Shown here one piece after another: positions 61,685-64,000 of a stretch of 64,000 bases of DNA. The notes below the pieces were generated by a model. It did no database searches, had not been told where the DNA came from, and saw only the letters and a program-made list of their open reading frames with translations. Source of the DNA: Palsa-504 sp963834685 (GTDB lineage Bacteria > Actinomycetota > Actinomycetes > Streptosporangiales > Streptosporangiaceae); contig CAWICW010000016.1 in NCBI GenBank assembly GCA_963834685.1, forward strand, positions 1 through 64,000, read 5' to 3'. Position numbers and translations under genes: made by a program. How positions within the stretch are numbered: the stretch's first letter is position 1; each line of letters begins with the position of its first letter.

Positions 61685-62451
61685 TGCCAGCATCCGAGGA
61701 GACCGGCTCCGGCCCGGTCATCCACGATCACCGGCGCATCGACCCGGTCACCGGGCAGGTCCGGGGGAAGCACGCGGCATCCAAGCCGGCCGGCACCACT
61801 GGTGCCGGCCTGGCCGGTCCCGGCTCGTCCGGGACCGGTACCGGTTCTGCGGGGGGCGCCGCCGGGGCGGCTGAGGCCAGGAACGAGCCGGACGAGGCCG
61901 AGACGGCCGACGCGGCCGGGGAGGTCCTGGAGGGGATCGTCGAGGATGCGGCGCCGGCCGGCCAGAAGCAGTCCGGTGCCGAGGCGCGGCTCGCGGAGCG
62001 TACCGCCGACCTGCAGCGCCTGCAGGCCGAGTACGCCAACTACCGCAAGCGCGTGGACCGGGACCGAGCTGCCGTGCGCGAGCAGGCGGTCGCGACCGTG
62101 CTGACCGGGCTGCTCCCGGTCCTGGACGCGATCGACCAGGCGCGCGAGCACGGCGAGCTGTCCGGCGGGTTCAAGTCCGTGGCCGACTCACTGCAGTCCG
62201 CGGTGGGCAAGCTCGGCCTGGTGGCCTACGGCGAGAAGGGCGACGCGTTCGACCCCAAGATCCACGAGGCGCTGACCCACACCTATTCACCTGACGTCAC
62301 CGAGGACACGTGCGTCGAGATCTTCCAGCCCGGCTACAAGGTGGGCGACAAGATCCTGCGCCCGGCCCGGGTCGCGGTCGCCGAGCCGGCCACCGGCCCG
62401 GACGGCAGCAGCAACGAGGCCGAGTGGTCCGACGGTGAGGACGGTAACTAA
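61684..62451 (+). CDS. grpE: Nucleotide exchange factor GrpE
   Basis: A 255-aa protein whose ATG shares a base with the dnaK stop (TGATG). Residues 1-100 are a long disordered Gly/Ala/Glu-rich extension. Residues 100-155 form the coiled-coil helix (ERTADLQRLQAEYANYRKRV), and the beta-wing domain carries GLVAYGEKGDAFDPKIHEAL and VEIFQPGYKVGDKILRPARV. It exchanges ADP for ATP on DnaK. Confidence 0.96.
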
Positions 62452-62469
62452 ACAGTCCAGGCAGGCGTG

Positions 62470-63633
62470 ATGAGCACCAAGGACTACCTCGAGAAGGATT
62501 ATTACAAAGCCCTGGGGGTCGCCAAGACGGCGAAGCCCGCCGAGATCAAGACCGCATACCGCAAGCTGGCCCGCAAGTACCACCCGGACTCCAATCAGGG
62601 CGACGCCAAGGCCGAGGAGCGCTTCAAGGAGATCTCCGAGGCGTACTCCGTGCTGTCCGACGAGAAGCGGCGCAAGGAGTACGACGAGGCGCGCTCGCTG
62701 TTCGGCGGCGGCTTCCGGGTCCCGACCGGGACCCGGACGAACACCGGGGGCTTCGGCGGCTTCGACCTGAACGACATCTTCAGCGGGGCGGGCGACGCGG
62801 CCGGCGGGCTGGGCGACCTGTTCGGCGGGGTGTTCAACCGGGGCCGCACGAATACGGCCCAGAACCGGCCGCGCCGGGGCGCCGACGTGGAGACCGATAC
62901 CACGCTGAGCTTCGGCGACGCTATCGATGGCACCACGGTCGGGCTGCGGCTGACCGGGGAGGGCCCGTGCCCGACCTGTCGCGGCACCGGGGCTAAGGCC
63001 GGCACCGTGCCCAAGGTCTGCCCGGTGTGCAGCGGGACCGGCCAGTCGAGCCGGAACCTGGGGTCGTTCGGGATCTCGGAACCGTGCAAGGAGTGCCGGG
63101 GCCGCGGCCTGGTGGTGGATGACCCGTGCCCGGCGTGCTCGGGCAGCGGGCGGGCGATGAGCTCGCGGACCATCCAGACCCGCATCCCGGCCGGCGTGGC
63201 CGACGGGCAGCGGATCAAGATCGCGGGCAAGGGCGCGCCCGGCGAGCGCGGCGGTGCCGCCGGCGACCTGTACGTACGGGTGCACGTCAAGCCGCACCCG
63301 GTGTTCGGGCGGTCGGGGGACAACCTCACCGTGACCGTGCCCGTGACGTTCGCCGAGCTCACCCTGGGGGCGGAGGTCAAGGTGCCCGCGCACCGGGGCG
63401 CTCCGGTCACGGTGCGGATCCCGCCGGGCACCGCGAACGGCAGCAAGTTCCGGGTCTCGGGCAAGGGCGTCCGCCGCAAGGACGGCACCACCGGCGCGCT
63501 GATCGTCGCCGTCGACGTGACGGTGCCGCAGAACCTGAACAGCAAGGCACGCAGCGCCATCGAGGACCTGCGTGAGGCGACCGCCGGGGCGGATCCACGC
63601 GAGGATCTTCTCGAGCGGGCCAAGGAGCAGTAA
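62470..63633 (+). CDS. dnaJ: Chaperone protein DnaJ (DnaJ1 type)
   Basis: 387 aa from ATG 62470 (an adjacent GTG at 62467 is possible). The J domain has YHPDSNQ, followed by a Gly/Phe-rich region (GGFGGFDLNDIFSG). Four zinc-binding repeats are CPTCRGTG, CPVCSGTG, CKECRGRG and CPACSGSG. The C-terminal substrate-binding barrels end with VPQNLNSKARSAIEDL. It activates DnaK ATP hydrolysis. Confidence 0.97.
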   Translation: MSTKDYLEKDYYKALGVAKTAKPAEIKTAYRKLARKYHPDSNQGDAKAEERFKEISEAYSVLSDEKRRKEYDEARSLFGGGFRVPTGTRTNTGGFGGFDLNDIFSGAGDAAGGLGDLFGGVFNRGRTNTAQNRPRRGADVETDTTLSFGDAIDGTTVGLRLTGEGPCPTCRGTGAKAGTVPKVCPVCSGTGQSSRNLGSFGISEPCKECRGRGLVVDDPCPACSGSGRAMSSRTIQTRIPAGVADGQRIKIAGKGAPGERGGAAGDLYVRVHVKPHPVFGRSGDNLTVTVPVTFAELTLGAEVKVPAHRGAPVTVRIPPGTANGSKFRVSGKGVRRKDGTTGALIVAVDVTVPQNLNSKARSAIEDLREATAGADPREDLLERAKEQ

Positions 63634-63635
63634 TG

Positions 63636-64000
63636 ATGAACAGCCCATTCGATCAGTCGGATGACATGCCGGTGTACGTCATCTCGGTAGCCGCCGAGCT
63701 GTCCGGCATGCACCCGCAGACGCTGCGCGAGTACGAGCGCCGCGGCCTGGTCTCCCCGGGCCGCAGCGCCGGCCGCGGGCGGCGGTACTCGATGCGGGAC
63801 ATCCTGGCCCTGCGCGAGATCCAGCGGCTGTCGCAGGAGGAGGGCGTGAACCTGTCCGGCATCAAGCTGATCCTGGATCAGCTGCGCGAGCTGGAGCAGG
63901 CACGCAGGCTGGTCGCGGAGCTGCACGCCCAGGTGGCGCAGCTGCGCGCGGAGCTGGAATCAACCCGGGCCGTGGCGGCCCGGCTGGCCGAACTACGCCG
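63636..64000 (+). CDS. hspR: Heat shock repressor HspR (MerR family), 3' end outside window
   Basis: The start is ATG 63636 (ATG 63633 overlaps the dnaJ stop and is the alternative), with AAGGAG 9-12 bases upstream. The MerR-type helix-turn-helix reads YVISVAAELSGMHPQTLREY, ERRGLVSPGRSAGRGRRYSM, with a coiled-coil (QLRELEQARRLVAELHAQVAQL) to the window end. HspR represses this operon by binding HAIR, with DnaK as co-repressor. Confidence 0.97.
   Translation, partial: MNSPFDQSDDMPVYVISVAAELSGMHPQTLREYERRGLVSPGRSAGRGRRYSMRDILALREIQRLSQEEGVNLSGIKLILDQLRELEQARRLVAELHAQVAQLRAELESTRAVAARLAELR

Overview
The window is G+C-rich chromosome from an actinomycete. It encodes Lsr2, mycothiol synthesis (MshA), CarD, HspR with a HAIR operator, and the actinobacterial families DUF2516, DUF2520, DUF3180 and DUF2342. 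Three blocks have gene orders I know from Streptomyces and relatives: rlmB-cysS-ispF-carD...phoP-phoR-gpmA-mshA; clpC-lsr2...coaX-panC...folK-folP...folE-ftsH-hpt-tilS...dacB-ppa; and dcd...dnaK-grpE-dnaJ-hspR. Several usual members of these blocks are absent (ispD, phoU, disA, folB, panD), so the organism is probably a related order (Streptosporangiales-like) rather than Streptomyces. That placement is inference.

Layout. 1-1.2 kb: the N-terminal two thirds of a tyrosine recombinase running off the left edge, beside tRNA-Thr(TGT). The recombinase carries an inserted GntR-type winged helix. 1.2-11.7 kb: housekeeping (RlmB, CysS, IspF, CarD, PhoP/PhoR, phosphoglycerate mutase, MshA, a YbjN protein, a macro-domain protein). 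11.8-15.8 kb: BlaI/M56 pair, DUF2516, XRE regulator, BKACE-type enzyme, sugar isomerase-like protein. 15.9-23.9 kb: RadA, MutY, ClpC, Lsr2, a 49-residue membrane protein, an N-acetyltransferase and an NlpC/P60 hydrolase. 23.9-40.6 kb: pantothenate/CoA genes, folate genes, an MprF-like protein, FtsH, Hpt, TilS, a DUF2342 protein, DacB, Ppa and a UMP kinase.

40.6-56.4 kb is accessory and visibly decayed. It holds a prolyl-tRNA synthetase C-terminal scrap, orphan membrane and stress-type proteins, a methyltransferase with relaxed codon use, HIT and APH-family proteins, broken integrase and DinB pieces, a PhaZ-like hydrolase, a VapBC-like pair, SLOG, NUDIX and GntR genes and a frameshifted SCO3933-family gene. 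The right half ends at an intact tRNA-Gly(CCC). Two more copies of that tRNA's 3' part lie at 47.2 and 51.85 kb. Each is followed after 84-85 bp by the same tandem 11-bp repeat, which also overlaps the stop codon of the integrase remnant beside the tRNA. I read this as two tandem, degenerated integrative elements (AICE/pSAM2-like) sharing one tRNA-Gly site.

Two small families of structured intergenic repeats are the least explained signals. One (four copies, 41-54 kb, confined to the accessory region) keeps a CGGC-NNA-GCCG hairpin next to stems whose sequence changes but pairing persists. The other (6.4 and 21.2 kb) is a GC-rich nested hairpin whose tip is long in one copy and short in the other.

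56.4-64 kb returns to core genes: dcd, a large membrane-bound Fe-S oxidoreductase, and the dnaK-grpE-dnaJ-hspR heat-shock operon, whose HAIR operator lies just upstream of dnaK and whose repressor gene is cut by the window end.
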